Positions 40,546-51,967 of a stretch of 64,000 bases of DNA are shown here, piece by piece. Position numbers and translations under genes: made by a program. Where the stretch lies: the NCBI GenBank assembly GCA_024449915.1, contig JAMZAV010004462.1:1-64000 (forward strand), in the 5' to 3' direction. This DNA is from Sweltsa coloradensis (taxonomy: Eukaryota > Arthropoda > Insecta > Plecoptera > Chloroperlidae). The notes under the pieces were generated by a model. It ran no database searches and was not told the DNA's origin. It saw only the letters and a list, made by a program, of their open reading frames with translations. Numbering within the stretch: the first letter of the stretch is position 1; each line of letters begins with the position of its first letter.

Positions 40546-43500
40546 TTGAGTCTGGAGATATCGTTTCTTTACGCGGGGGGGCTAAGAACCTTGTCTCGTT
40601 ATCTCTTCTAAATGTCCCTTTTCGTTTGTTTCGGGCCCCGGCCCTCCGTACCTGTTTTTTCCGCCCCCCCTCTGAATTGCCGCGCCCCTACTATTGCGTA
40701 CTCTCAATATAAAATTTGTTAAAAAAGATGACTAAAAAAAAATTTAAAAACATGATGTATGAGTGGTGTTTTATTATTTCGATTTTTATGATGGCGTTTT
40801 GAGTGTGTATGTGTAAATGAAAATTGTGATTCATAAAGGGAGTGATTGAAGACATTGGTTTCTAATTATCACTATTTTTTTTTTACTTGTGACAAAAGTG
40901 TTGGAATATTACATTGAGGTTTTTTTGAATAGTCCTGTTCAATTCAAAATATTTTTAAAAACTGTAATCTTATAAAACGGGAAATATTTGGGGGCACTCA
41001 ATGCGACTTGGAAGAATGAAACAGTTTAAGTTTCGAGTGTTTTTGTGGCACAAATAATTCTAAATTGAATTCACACAGATAATATTTGTTTTGCTATTAT
41101 TTCTAAACTTTTTTTTTCTTTCTTATATACTTAGAAGTTCATTCATTTTTTAAAAATATTTATTTTTAAAAAAATTTAAATTCACGTCATAAAATTTTTT
41201 TTAAATTTTTTTTATTACCTTTAAATATATAATTATTGATGTCTTTATCATATTTACCAAAATTTTAGTTTTCTTGTATATACACTCTAAAAATAAACAA
41301 AAAATCATTGAACACCCCATTACTTTCTCATCAACTTTCAATATCTCGGGGCGGGCATATTACCTACCGGGTTAAAGTGCCGTATTTCTAATGTCGTCAT
41401 TCGTTCCCTCATGTCTTTCCAACGACATATTGGAAAACAAATTTGTAAGTCCCGTCTGGGCCCGGGGGTAGTTTTGGCCCAAGCATGACTCGCAAATCGT
41501 AAAAGGCGTTTTCAGAAAAAAACCCAACTCGCAAACATCAGCTATAAAGGGGAGATATTACTCTCCGAAACTAGAGGCGGGCTCTGGCATTCGTCGTCGA
41601 GGACATCTTCCATTCCCTTGCGCCTTCCCACACTAGAAAAAAACGATGACGACCGTACTTGGGAACCACCCTTTTCCTCCCCCCCCCGTGCTTTTTTGAC
41701 TCAGGGGTTCTCATCCCTTTCCCAGAGGATGAGTGGTGCTTATGACCAAATTTTGACGCCCCTTTAATTTTTAAATAAAAAAAAAAATTTTTTTTAAATC
41801 TTATTTCCTTTACAAAAATAACTTTTATTTTGTTTTTATCATCGTTATCATCTTTTATTTTCTTACACTTGAAAACAATCTCTCATCAACTTTAAATATA
41901 CTGGCAGCGCAATAGGGGCCTATGACCTAACGGTTGACGCCCTAGATTTTTTGATTTTTAGTATCATATAGGCTTTTAATCCGACTGTTTCACCCGTGTG
42001 CGAATTGGTTGGGGGGGGGGGGGTCCTGGGTTATTCTTGCCTGACCTCCCGATCGGGGGAAAACTGCCCAGATCACCTGTTTGGGTTCAAAAATGTCTAA
42101 GATTTGATTTTTAAAATTTTTGCAATAAACAAATTTCCTCGATTTTTTTTACCTGGAATGTGAGAGACCGGTTCGAATCCCCGGGATGATTATTTAACTT
42201 TTGAATTTTTTGGTAGCGGCGAAGACTTAAATTTTCCCTTTTTTATTTTTTTTTTTTTTTTTAACGTTAGTTCCCCAAGAAAAATACTCAGGTGTTTTTT
42301 TTTTTTTGTAAGTTTTTTTGTCTTTTTGTTCGCTATCACCCGGGCAAAGGGCACAAGCGATCTTGATAAAAATTTGGGAGGGGACCTTCTAAATTCTGAA
42401 CGTAGACTTGCAAAGTTTTGGATAAATCGTCAATTTTCATATGATTATCGTTTTTTTAAAACGTTTTTTTCGTTTTTAAATAAAATATTTTCGTGATTTT
42501 GGAAAACGGCTGCTTCGTCTTGATGAAATTTTTTGGGGAACCTTAAAATCACTGACATTATGTACTTTTGATTTAAGAGACTTTTGGAGAAAAAAATCTC
42601 ATAGAAATCGTACTTTTACGATTTTCCACTATTTTTTCGGTTTTGATGAAACTTTATGGGAACTTTTAAAATCCGTGAAAAAAATAAAACCGTTTTTTTT
42701 TTAGGACCTTTGAAAACTTTTCTCTAAAAATCGACTTTTACGATTTTTTTCGATTTTTAATGCGATATTTTCATGATATTTGGCCCCGATTCAGACCAAA
42801 TGGGGGGAGCGAAAACATTCATATTTCATACTAAAGTTTACAAAAAAGCTCATCCACAACGCCAAAAAGCGTTCGCGAAGCGGCCTTGTATTAAAAAATT
42901 TAAAATTTTTTATTTTATTATTTATAATCATTACAAATAGACTTCCTCTACCTTTGCGACAAGCCTTTTGGGGTTGGGGCAAAAAAAAAAATGCAATGTG
43001 ATGCCACACTATAACCAAAAAGCCCAAAGTTGTGCCCAAATTTTTAGATCACCTGGGAATCTACTTCAGATAGGTTTGTTTAAACAGCTCAAAGCACGTG
43101 CAAATGGGATTGAACAATAATGAATGGGCTAGAAAGCGGGGGGCACGATTTCCCCCCCGAAATGACTCAGTGCATTCACTTCGTCGTCTTTAAGGAAATT
43201 TAAAAAAAACCCCCAAATCTTGTTTAACAATGTAGAACTTCAATTTAAAAAAAATGTTTGTCTTTTCGGGATGGTGTTTGACAAAAATAGCTAAATTGGA
43301 AAAACCAAAATTTTGGCGAAGCAAAGATCATGTTGAAAATCAACCTTTGAAATTCTCAGCAATACGTCCCTGGGGTGGATAGGACTTTCTGTTGAGAAAC
43401 TACGGGTCTTAGTTTTTTTCCAAGATGGACTATGGATGTTCGTTACTCTTCGCAAGTAAAACCCAACCCCTTAAAATTTTAGACCTGTCCACCTTTGGTC

Positions 43501-43975
43501 TTCGTCTTGCCTTGGGGCATTTCGAACAAGCCCCCTAGTCAGCTTTTATGCCGAGTCAGGTGTTCCTCCCTTGGGAGAACGGCGAATCCTCTTATGGGTG
43601 CGTTGTTATTTAAATTAAAACTATGCCTAACCATCCATCAAACCTGTGATTTCAAAGTAAAAAATGTCAGACACTTTGATAACAAAACCCGGGGAACCCT
43701 TTCCAAAGGGTTAAAATTTTGCTTTTGTTTAATTTTCATAGATTTTAAACTGACAACAGTTTTTTTTTTTTCTACCCAGAGTCTTCAACAAATTTGATTT
43801 TTATTCGACCTTTGTGGGTTTTGATAAAAAATCTACTTGCGATAGGGTATCAAAATTTAAATTTAAAGATTTCCATAACACAAAGGTTTACTTTGGTATC
43901 ACAGATGGCTCCAAAATTGAACCCAAAGGTTTGGGAAATGCCTTTTATTGCTCCACCTTAACTGAACTTTTAGGC
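40546..43975 (+). repeat. Tandem duplication, second copy, indel-rich
   Basis: Repeats 37012-40545 in order: LINE 3' text, L tail (41340-41402), S unit (41450-41785), L tail (41895-41955), tRNA-like fragment (42145-42195), GGATGAG element (about 42205-42880) and RT thumb (43375-43600). It is about 100 bp shorter and has very many one-base losses and homopolymer expansions, while copy 1 is clean. That asymmetry looks like an unpolished consensus. The frames listed here by a naive scan are not genes. Confidence 0.85.
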
Positions 43976-44926
43976 TAAGCGACGTGTGTTCAGTTTTTTT
44001 AGCAGAGTTATTCGCCTCCGTGAAGCTCTTTAAAAACATTCTACCTGTCGTTTGGGGAAAAACCTTTTTTGGGTTCCGATAGTTTAAGTTCACTTCAAGC
44101 TATAAAACTCATGTATTCTAGTCATCATTTAGTACAAAACATCCAATTCTATTTTTGAAAAACTAACCCTAAGGGATAATAATGGTTTTGCTGATACCTG
44201 GACACTGGGCATGAGGGAAAAGAAAACCTGATAGGGGTGCTAAGAGAGCTCCTAGCTCCGACGTTGATTTCAATCTATTTTCCCCTTCCCAGATTCAAAA
44301 GTGGATTCAAGCAAAGATTGTTGGATTTACGACAAGCATCTTGTGATGTGTTGCAAAATAACAAATTGCGTAGTGTGATGCCCACATTGACTAATTAAAT
44401 TCTCCACCTACGTCTCAACTCTCACGTGAGAAGAGGTGGTATTGTCTAGAATTCGTATAGGCCACACACGCCTAACTCACAGATATCTCTTAACCAGAGA
44501 AAAGGGTTATCCCATATGGGGACACATGTGATGTCCCTTTTAACCGTACTTCATATGCTAAAAAAATGTACCAAATTTGATGCCTTGCGCACGCAATATG
44601 ATCTCTCCCAATCATATGATAAACTTCTATCATATGATAACGGCGACAAACTTGCTAAATTTATCATCCATAGAAATCTATTTAACAAAATTTTATTCAC
44701 ATCATACCATTCTTTCTTTTCTTTCTTTTCATTCACAACATAACTTTTATTTTGCTATTACTTTCATCATCATCATTTTATTTTATTTTTTTATACACTT
44801 AGAAAACAAATCTATAATCATAAAACATACCTTGCATTAACTCTTCTCATTTACTTTCATTCACAGGCGGCGCAATATGACCTAACCGGTTGAAGCGCCC
44901 TAGTTTCTCACGTCGTCGTCGTCGTT
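43375..44926 (+). pseudogene. RNase H-type LINE: thumb, RNase H, C-terminus, 3' end
   Basis: The longest continuous piece of this LINE. In order: RT thumb (AFRTSP text near 43510), RNase H start (ITDGSK-like at 43897), RNase H end (CWIPGH-like text with GNE..DRGA at about 44190), the SRREEVVLSRI-like region near 44420, and HMLKKCTKFDALRTQYDLS (in frame, about 44550-44610) running to LFNKI at about 44691. The 3' untranslated region follows (TTTTGCTATTACTTTCATC) with an L tail at 44864-44926 ending in five CGT repeats. It links the L tail to a LINE with RNase H. The first part has many frameshifts, some probably sequencing errors. Confidence 0.75.
44864..44926 (+). repeat. L tail with (CGT)n end, best copy
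   Basis: CACAGGCGGCGCAATATGACC, TAACCGGTTGAAGCGCCC and TTTCTCACGTCGTCGTCGTC. The GC stem (GGCGC/GCGCC) encloses a 21-nt loop with the palindrome AACCGGTT. LINE 3' ends made of short tandem repeats instead of poly-A are known in several clades. Confidence 0.75.
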
Positions 44927-44936
44927 CTCTTATTAT

Positions 44937-45113
44937 TCACAATGACAACACCTATGATTACAAAGAATAAGATGACAACCGCGACGTGAGTACCCCCCTT
45001 ACTCCCCTTGCCCTTAGCTGGTTCTGGCCAGCATGGGCTCGTCCTCCCCATATCCCTTAGGCTAGAGTGGTGCAACGACCTAACGGTTGACGCGCCCGTA
45101 ATCACAATAAACC
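44937..45113 (+). mobile_element. S unit, 3' half directly after the L tail
   Basis: GACAACCGCGACGTGAGTACC, TAGCTGGTTCTGGCCAGCATGG and CGACCTAACGGTTGACGCGCC to AATCACAATAAACC. It is a 5'-truncated copy placed ten bases after the LINE end. Confidence 0.7.
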
Positions 45114-45685
45114 AAATTGTATTGACAATTGAATGGGCCAGGTCAATAAGTGCCCAAGTTACAAAAAATGCGCAAATGAGTTAGGACCGCCATTCTATTC
45201 TCCAGGCATAGGGCATCATATTATGCAAGAAACACCCAAGTTCGAGCAATTAAAGCCATTTAACAGGGGATGAAAACTTGGCTCAAAGGGAATAACTGAC
45301 CAAGTACGTGTTACTTGGTCATTTCTTGCCCTGAGGTTGGCGATCATGGGACCGCTTATGTAGGCCTAGATATTAACTACAAATAAGGAATCCTCCTCCT
45401 CTCCTAGTCTTATTTTATATTGTTATACAAATAATTTAAAATAAAAAAATATATTTTGGGTAAAATTAAAAAATATATATATATTTTGGGGAAAATTTAA
45501 AAAATATATATGTACACATATATTTTTATTTTTTTTTAATTTATTTTTCTAGTGGCGTGATAGTTTATTGATATGGCTGCAAAGGGGTTAATGGAAAAGG
45601 CTTAAAAAATGGTTTAATGGTTTAAATGTCTTTTTTAATTAAAAAAGTTAATGCAAGAAATAGCTAGGCGGATAAGGCTAACAAT
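45114..45685. other. No gene recognised
   Basis: Clean sequence to about 45400, then AT-rich low complexity with TATATATATTTTGGGG repeated twice (45455-45520). No coding or repeat-family match. Confidence 0.4.
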
Positions 45686-46289
45686 TAGGGGTTTTGTGGT
45701 AGAGGTCTGAATTTTGGACTGTATACTCAGAACGAATTTCTAAGAAAATTGCCTCGAGGCGCCATGACAAAATCCATCCGGTTAAGGGGGTGGAAGGGGG
45801 TGCAAATAATGGCATTTTTTAAAAATTCGCAAATTCAAATATCAAACTAAATTTAATCCAAAATATTACAAAATTAATAAATTTGTAGATAAAAGCCCAA
45901 AAAATTTAAAAAAAAAAAATAATATTACCATAAGTATATCAAAGGATTTTACCCCCTTTGATTTTTTTATTAACAAATTTTCGCACGTGCGGGGGAGGTT
46001 TGGCCCCACCAGACGTGGGTTTTGTGATGGGGCCCCTGAATTTTCCCTAAAATTAGAAAAATGTTCTCTAAAAATGGCTCGAGGTGCCCTCAAAAAGTTG
46101 CTTGTTATAGGAAAAAAAGGGTGTACAAAAAGGGGTTGATAACACTAAAATAAATAAACTGTATTCAAATATAATTTTAAAGGACGCCAAAAAACATTTT
46201 TTGAATTAAGATTTTAAATTTAATTTAAAAAAAAAAATTTCACCATATATGAAATTATCGTTTAGCGCCCTGACCATTTTTTATAAATT

Positions 46290-47080
46290 TACCAATTTTA
46301 ACGAAAGTTATCGGGGTGACCCTTTTTTTGTCCCAAAATTTTTCCCTTTATATTACAAAATGGGGACGAAAAGAACTTTTGCAATGCCTTGGGTCATTTT
46401 CAACAGGGGACTTTCCCTTTTCACACATTTGAAGTGTATAGGTGACCACCTTTTTGCCCAAATTATGCCAATAATAGATTAACAAAATGGGTTTTTAAAC
46501 CCCTTGGGTAATTTTACGCAATGGCTTTGCCCCCTTTTTTTTACAAATTTATCAAAAATAACAAAAGGTATCGTGTACCATTTTTTTGCCCCAAAAATTA
46601 TTCCAATGTTACGAATTAGGACGTTAAGAAATTTTGCCATCCTTTTGGAAATTTTTCACACAATGGACTTTGACCCTTTTCAACTTTTTATAAAGTTTAA
46701 AAGGAAAGGTATGTGTGCCCACTCGTTTTGTCTCAAACTAGCCTATAATACGAAAAAGGGGCAAAATTTAAAGTTTTTAACCCCCTGGGTAGATTTTACA
46801 CAATGGATTTTGGGACCCATTTTCACACATTTACTCAAGTTAACGAAAGTGATAGTGTGACCACTCTTTTTTGCCCAAAATTATCCCCAATAATCGAATT
46901 AGGCGAAAAAATAAGTTTTTAACCCCTTTGGGTACTTTTTTGCCCAATGGACTTTGCCCCTTTTTTAAAAATTTACTCCAAAATAAGAAAGGTATAGTTG
47001 ACCACTCTTTTAATCCCAAAATTTATGTCAATAATACGGTTAGGACATTTTTTTTAACCCCCTGGGGCACTTTTTTTTTG
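46290..47080 (+). repeat. Satellite of about 140 bp, left arm
   Basis: Five to six tandem units, recognised by GAAAG.TATCGTGTGACCACTC, TTTTGCCCAAATTAT.CCAATAA, TTTTTAACCCCTTGGGTA and CACAATGGACTTTG. Starts are near 46305, 46440, 46565, 46705, 46848 and 46990. The periodic text creates open frames of 80-118 codons that are not genes. Confidence 0.7.
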
Positions 47081-47699
47081 GGCTACAATACATTTAAAAA
47101 TAAAAAATGTTTAAACATTTAAGTTTCAATTTATTAATCGTACAACGCGCAAAGGTAACATAATCGAAAAAAATTTGTAAAAATTTTGGGGGTGTCTAAA
47201 TAGCCTGGAATAGTTCCCGTTACGTTACATTTAAAAGGCGTGTTTAATCAAAACCAAATTTTCCTTTTACCATTGAGGGCCTCTTTTCCCGGCTTTTGTG
47301 AATTTTCCTTGTGTAATAATCAAAAAAAATCTAATGAAAATTAAAATTCGGAAAGGTTGGAACAAATCACGACTTCCCGTGCACTAAATAAAATAAAATA
47401 TACTGTACCTATTGTAAAACACCAAAAACTGTGCTTTTAAAGAAATATTTGACAAGTTTAATAACTTCTCCCAAATTTTTACTGATCTTTTATTAAAAAC
47501 ACTTATAACAAGAAAACAGTTTTAAAGACTATAAAAATGGAGGATCATTGCCAAAAAAGACCATCCAAAAACGGGCTATATATAATAGGGTTTGCAAAGC
47601 GGCCCAGTATCACGTACATGTTTACACATATGAATTACTATTTTGACTAATAGGTTGTTGACACCGACTACAAAACCACCAATTGGGTTACTCTAAATA

Positions 47700-48200
47700 G
47701 GCTATTTGACGTTTATTGTTAAAAAAGGATCAGAGTCCATTGCGTGAAAAAATATTGCCCAAGGTATTAAAAAAAAAAAAATCGTCCAAATTTGTTTTAT
47801 TGATAAATTTTTTTGGGTTTAAACGAGTGGCACCATAAATTTTCGTTTTTTTTTGAGTAAATTTGAAAAAAAAAAGGGGGCCAAAGTTCATTGTTTTAAA
47901 AGTACCCGGGGTTTAAAAACTTATTTTGTCCTAATTCGTATTATTGGCATAATTTGGGGCAAAACGAGGGGTCACACTATACATTTTCGTTAATCTGAGA
48001 AAATGTGTAAAAAGGGGGTCAAGTCCATGTGTGAAAAGTCCCCAAGGCATTGAAAAATGTTTTTTTCGTCCTAATTCGTAATATAGAAAAAATTTGGGAA
48101 AAAAACAAGTGGTCACACGAACATTTCGTTAATATTGGTAAATTTATGAAAAGTGGTCAGGGGCTAATCTATCAATTTTACATATATGGTAAAATTTTTA
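47700..48200 (-). repeat. Satellite of about 140 bp, right arm
   Basis: Three to four inverted units of the same satellite (CAAAGTTCATTG, CCTAATTCGTATTATTGGC, GGGTCACACTATACATTTTCG). The arms differ in unit number or in how the units were resolved, so the array length is uncertain. Confidence 0.65.
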
Positions 48201-48765
48201 AATTTTTTTTTTTTTTAAAAAAAATTAAAGATTTTAATCTACAATAAATGTTTTTTGGCGTCCTTTATTTTATTTTGAATACAGATTTATTTATTTTAGT
48301 GTTATCAACCCCTTTTAGTACCCCCCCCATTTTTCTCCTATAAGCAAGAATTTTTTTGAGGGCACCCGAGCCATTTTTAGAGAACATTTTTTCTGAGTTT
48401 TTTGGGGAAAATTCACGGCCCTACAAAAAAACCCAGTCTGGTAGGCCAATCCTCCGGCACCGTGCGAAAATTTGTTAAAAAAAGTCAAAGGGTGTAAATC
48501 TGCTTAGATATACATAATGGTAATATTATTTTTTTATTAAATTTTGGATTTATCTCAAAGTATTTTTTTTGAATATTGGGTTTAAATTTATTTTTGATAT
48601 TTGAATTTGCGAATTTTTAAAAATTTTCCCATTATTTCAACCCCTTCCACCCCCTTAACCGGACAAATTTTTGTCAGGGCACCTCGGGGAAATTTTTTCT
48701 TAGAATATTGTTCGAGATAAGTCCAAATTTTCAGACCTCTACCACAAAACCCCTAATTCTTGTAT

Positions 48766-49076
48766 TCCCCTTTTATCCGCTTGACTAAAATCCCAAGTGA
48801 CAACCTCAAGTCAATAACTAACCCAAGTAAAAAAATTTCCCCCGTTTTTTTTCCAGGAAAAGTAAAGTCTAAAAAAAAACCCCTAAAATCTTTTGTTTAT
48901 GTACTAAGGTTAAAGTAGTGTGCTTTTTTGCATGTTTTAAATAAAAATTTGGGCTGCTTTATCTAGTTTTAATCGATTTATCTCAAATGGGTCTGTGTAA
49001 CTTGGTCATTTTTTGACGGGGCCCATTCAATTTTTTCTGAAGATTTTTTCCTTTAAATTCCTGAATGAGTTTTTTA
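48766..49076. other. No gene recognised
   Basis: AT-rich sequence with inflated homopolymers between the palindrome and the next S unit. No recognisable family. Confidence 0.35.
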
Positions 49077-49370
49077 TGGGGCCCAGTGAAGATTTTGCTT
49101 GAGAAAGGCGATGAAGAAAAAAAGCCCACCTTGCAAAAATCAGCTAGTAAAAAGGGATAAAATATTACCCCCCCGGAACTAAAAGAAACTACACTTCATC
49201 ATGTATAGCCCCCCTCTTTGACATTTCCCAGACTACAAGACCGCGATGTATACCCAACTTTCTCCCCCCCCCTTACCCCCGTGGCTGGTACTTACCAGCA
49301 GGGGACCTTCCTCCCGTACCCCCGAAGTTTATGTGGTGCATTAGAAAAAACGTTTATCACGCCCAAATTT
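49077..49370 (+). mobile_element. S unit, degraded
   Basis: GGGGCCCAGTGAAGATTTTGC, GAGAAAGGCGATGAAG, ATCAGCTAGTAAAAAGGG, GTGGCTGGTACTTACCAGCAGG and TGTGGTGCATTAG. The tail is nearly lost. Confidence 0.5.
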
Positions 49371-49659
49371 AAAATTTGTTTTTGTATTCAAATAAATATT
49401 TTTTTTTGGCCCTCACATTAGTACAGTACATGAAACGCCTTAATTAAAGTAACTGCGACACAAGGAAAAAACTATGGAAAATTTGATTTAACACTCGGAC
49501 ACGACTGGTTTCAGTAAAGCTTTTGTTTCCCAAAAAACATAGCTTCTTTAATCTTAACTTGAATTATAAATTTTCTCTGCCTCTTAACTTTAATGGATGA
49601 TTCTTCCCTCCCTTCAAAAAAAAAAAAATGTAATTCAGGGATGCCTTTTTAACCTGAAA

Positions 49660-50032
49660 GGTTTTCCCCAGATGGACATTGTGATGTACCAACTAGCAGA
49701 AGTCCCAAATATGAGCCTTGCGCACCTATTTGGTCTCCCCCAATCATATGAAAAAATTTTTTCATATGAAAAACGACGACACACTTTCAAAAATTTTCAT
49801 CAAAAGTTTCTTTTTAACAAAATTTAATTCACATGTATAAAATTTTTTCTATATTTTGTTTTTTTTTTTCAATTTGAAAAAAAAAATTCCCAAATCCCCC
49901 ATTTTCTCTTGTTTTAAACTTTGATAAAACCAAACTCAAGACACCATTAACCCTTTTATCAATTTTCGATATCACGGGCAGCGCAACCAAAGGACATTAC
50001 CGGTTTACCCCCAGCTTCTAACGTCGTCGTCA
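49660..50032 (+). pseudogene. LINE C-terminal remnant, 3' region and L tail
   Basis: 49672-49840 matches the last coding part of the RNase H-type LINE (GTGATGTACCAACTAGCAG, AGCCTTGCGCACCTATTTGG, CATATGAAAAACGACGAC, TTTTTAACAAAATTTAATTC). 49972-50032 is an L tail (CACGGGCAGCGCAACC, ATTACCGGTTT, TTCTAACGTCGTCGTC). Not translatable. Confidence 0.55.
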
Positions 50033-50064
50033 TACCTTGACGACCCCCGTGAGACTCGTTTCGT

Positions 50065-50420
50065 TCCCCGTCTGGGCTCGGGGTAGAATAAAACCCAAAA
50101 GAGGTTTTTGCAAACGTTAAAGGCGATTCATGGGGGAAAAAGTCCACCTTGTCTTAACATCAGCTAGAAAGAGGGGAGTATGTTTCCCCGAAACTAGGGG
50201 GCGAGCTCCGGAATCGTCGTGGGGGGCCCTTTCCCCCCTTTCCCCTTACACCCGGGACGACGAAAAATGACACCTCAAAAGATGACAAAGACAATGACGG
50301 AGTGAGAATCCTTTCTTCACCGTGGTTTGCACTTACAGTAGGGGCCCTTTTCCCATCCCCGACTAATAGGTGCATTATGAGCTAACGGTTATGCCCCTTT
50401 GTACGTTTAATCAAGAAAAC
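50065..50420 (+). mobile_element. S unit, full length but indel-rich
   Basis: CCCCGTCTGGGCTCGGGGTAG, GGCGATTCATGGGGG, ACATCAGCTAGAAAGAGGGG, GGCGAGCTCCGG and TTATGAGCTAACGGTTATGCCCC. Follows an L tail by 32 bases. Confidence 0.6.
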
Positions 50421-50717
50421 CCCGATATATGCGAATTTTAATATAAGATATGGGGACAAACTTTAAAATTTCTCATTAAAAAGTAGTTTTTTTTACGGTT
50501 TTAATCACCCAAAACAATAATAAAATTTTTACTATCTATTTAATTTCTTTTATTTATTATTTTGCTTTTAAAAAAAATTAATATTTTTTTGCTTTTACTA
50601 TTATATTTTTCGTCTTTTAATTATATACCCCTAGAAAAGTTATACCCCCCCAAAACCACTCATTTTTACTCAAAAGGTTTGGATACACAAAACGTCGTGC
50701 TACGTTTTTTTTTATTA

Positions 50718-51140
50718 GGTCCATCTCGCAATCATCAGCTAGATGTATCGGGGAAATAGAGGCGAGCCTTGGCATCTTTTTTCGGGGACACCCCCCTTTT
50801 ATTACACCCCCTGACAAAAGAATAATGACCAACGACCCATGACAAAGACGATGAAGTTTTCGTAAGTGAGAACCCAACCCCCCTTTTTCCTCCCCCTACC
50901 CGGGGTTTGGCTTGAACCCGCCCCCGGGCCTACCCGCCCGGCCCCTTGCCCCCGGCCCACCTACCCCATGCCCTCCCCTGTTTGTGGGGTTCTGACCAGC
51001 ACAACCCTTTCCTTTCGGGTCTCCCCACGTCACCCCTTACGTTCCTCCCCCTTTGGAAAATATATATTTTATAACCTAATAATAAACTACATTATCACAG
51101 GGGGCGCAATTGACCAAGGTTGACGCGCCCTTAAACCAAA
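50718..51140 (+). mobile_element. S unit variant with C-rich middle
   Basis: GGTCCATCTCGCAATCATC, GAGGCGAGCCTTGG and AAGTGAGAACCC, then a C-rich block (ACCCGCCCGGCCCC, TTACGTTCCTCCC) like 26550-26745. The end has a hybrid L/S tail: TTATCACAGGGGGCGCAATTG, then AAGGTTGACGCGCCCTTAAACC. This copy fuses an L-type left half with an S-type right half. Confidence 0.45.
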
Positions 51141-51967
51141 AAAACATAAACAAAAAAACAGCATGTGTCGCTCCCGCTCATTTTTTTCCCTTTTCACTTA
51201 GGCTATAGCTGGTTATTTTCCCCCCAAAGGTTGACGCGCCCTTAATTAAAATTACCATAAACCAAAAAAAAAACCAGCGCACGGTTCCGCTAATCTTACA
51301 AAACGGGAAATTTATATCAAAGTCCGTCTCGCAAAACAATAGTAGCAGGGCAGACCCCCCCAGTAACGGTATTTAAAAAAAAGTAAAGGCGACAAAAAAC
51401 TAAGGATTTAGACTAATCAAAAGAAACAGCTTTCGTGTCTTCGGAGAGTTTTCAACGGCGAAGATTCCGCTCAGATTCAGAATATTAGTGGGGGAACATT
51501 GGCCCGGGGGGATGTTCTCGCAGGAGAAGCCAAAGGGCAAACCCCCCGAATCCGGGGTGGAATCTAATTGGAGATTGCGTAAAGAGCGTCTAAAATTTTG
51601 GACTTGTATCCGCTCTCTGCGGGTGCAAGCCAAGAAAACCCTTTTTGCACCGATACTTAGCGCTGGGTTTGGCCCAATTATCACAGTGTGGCACCAACAA
51701 AAGGACAAATGTGCAGTTGAAAAAATTTAAAAAAGTGCCACCAGCATATTATGGTTACAAAGAACCAAGTGCCTCTACACGTCGTGGTCAATGTGCCTAC
51801 CACCATCGAACAACTCGAAGCAAGTGGGCTTTTGTTCTTCAAACAGATTTTGTGGGGTGTGGACCTTGACCATTCCATGTGTGTCTTGGGAAACTCCCCT
51901 TTTGTATACGGGCGTCAAATTTCTTTTTAATTTTTGTGAAAAAAATTTTTAAACTGCTGAAAACGTA
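51141..51967. other. Unrecognised; overlapping frames at 51400-51870
   Basis: A plus-strand frame at 51488-51730 (80 codons) and a minus-strand frame at 51400-51708 (102 codons) overlap. Neither has a motif I know. The stretch is less AT-rich and less damaged than its surroundings, so it could be a fragment of unlisted element or host sequence. 51276-51345 may be a decayed S head. Confidence 0.25.

Larger units (their letters stand above)
45686..48765. repeat. 3-kb inverted repeat (palindrome)
   Basis: The left arm starts AATTAGGGGTTTTGTGGTAG and the right arm ends CTACCACAAAACCCCTAATT. Matching pairs continue inwards: TTAAGGGGGTGGAAGGGGG with CCCCTTCCACCCCCTTAA, and GTTGATAACACTAAAATAAA with TTTATTTTAGTGTTATCAAC. 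Arms are at least 1.3 kb; the centre (about 47120-47700) is unpaired. Both arms have homopolymer inflation. All frames inside are chance or satellite reading. Confidence 0.8.

Noticed and set aside
45866..48247. Open frames of 61-118 codons in the 3-kb palindrome
   Set aside because: They follow the satellite period and homopolymers. No motif is seen.
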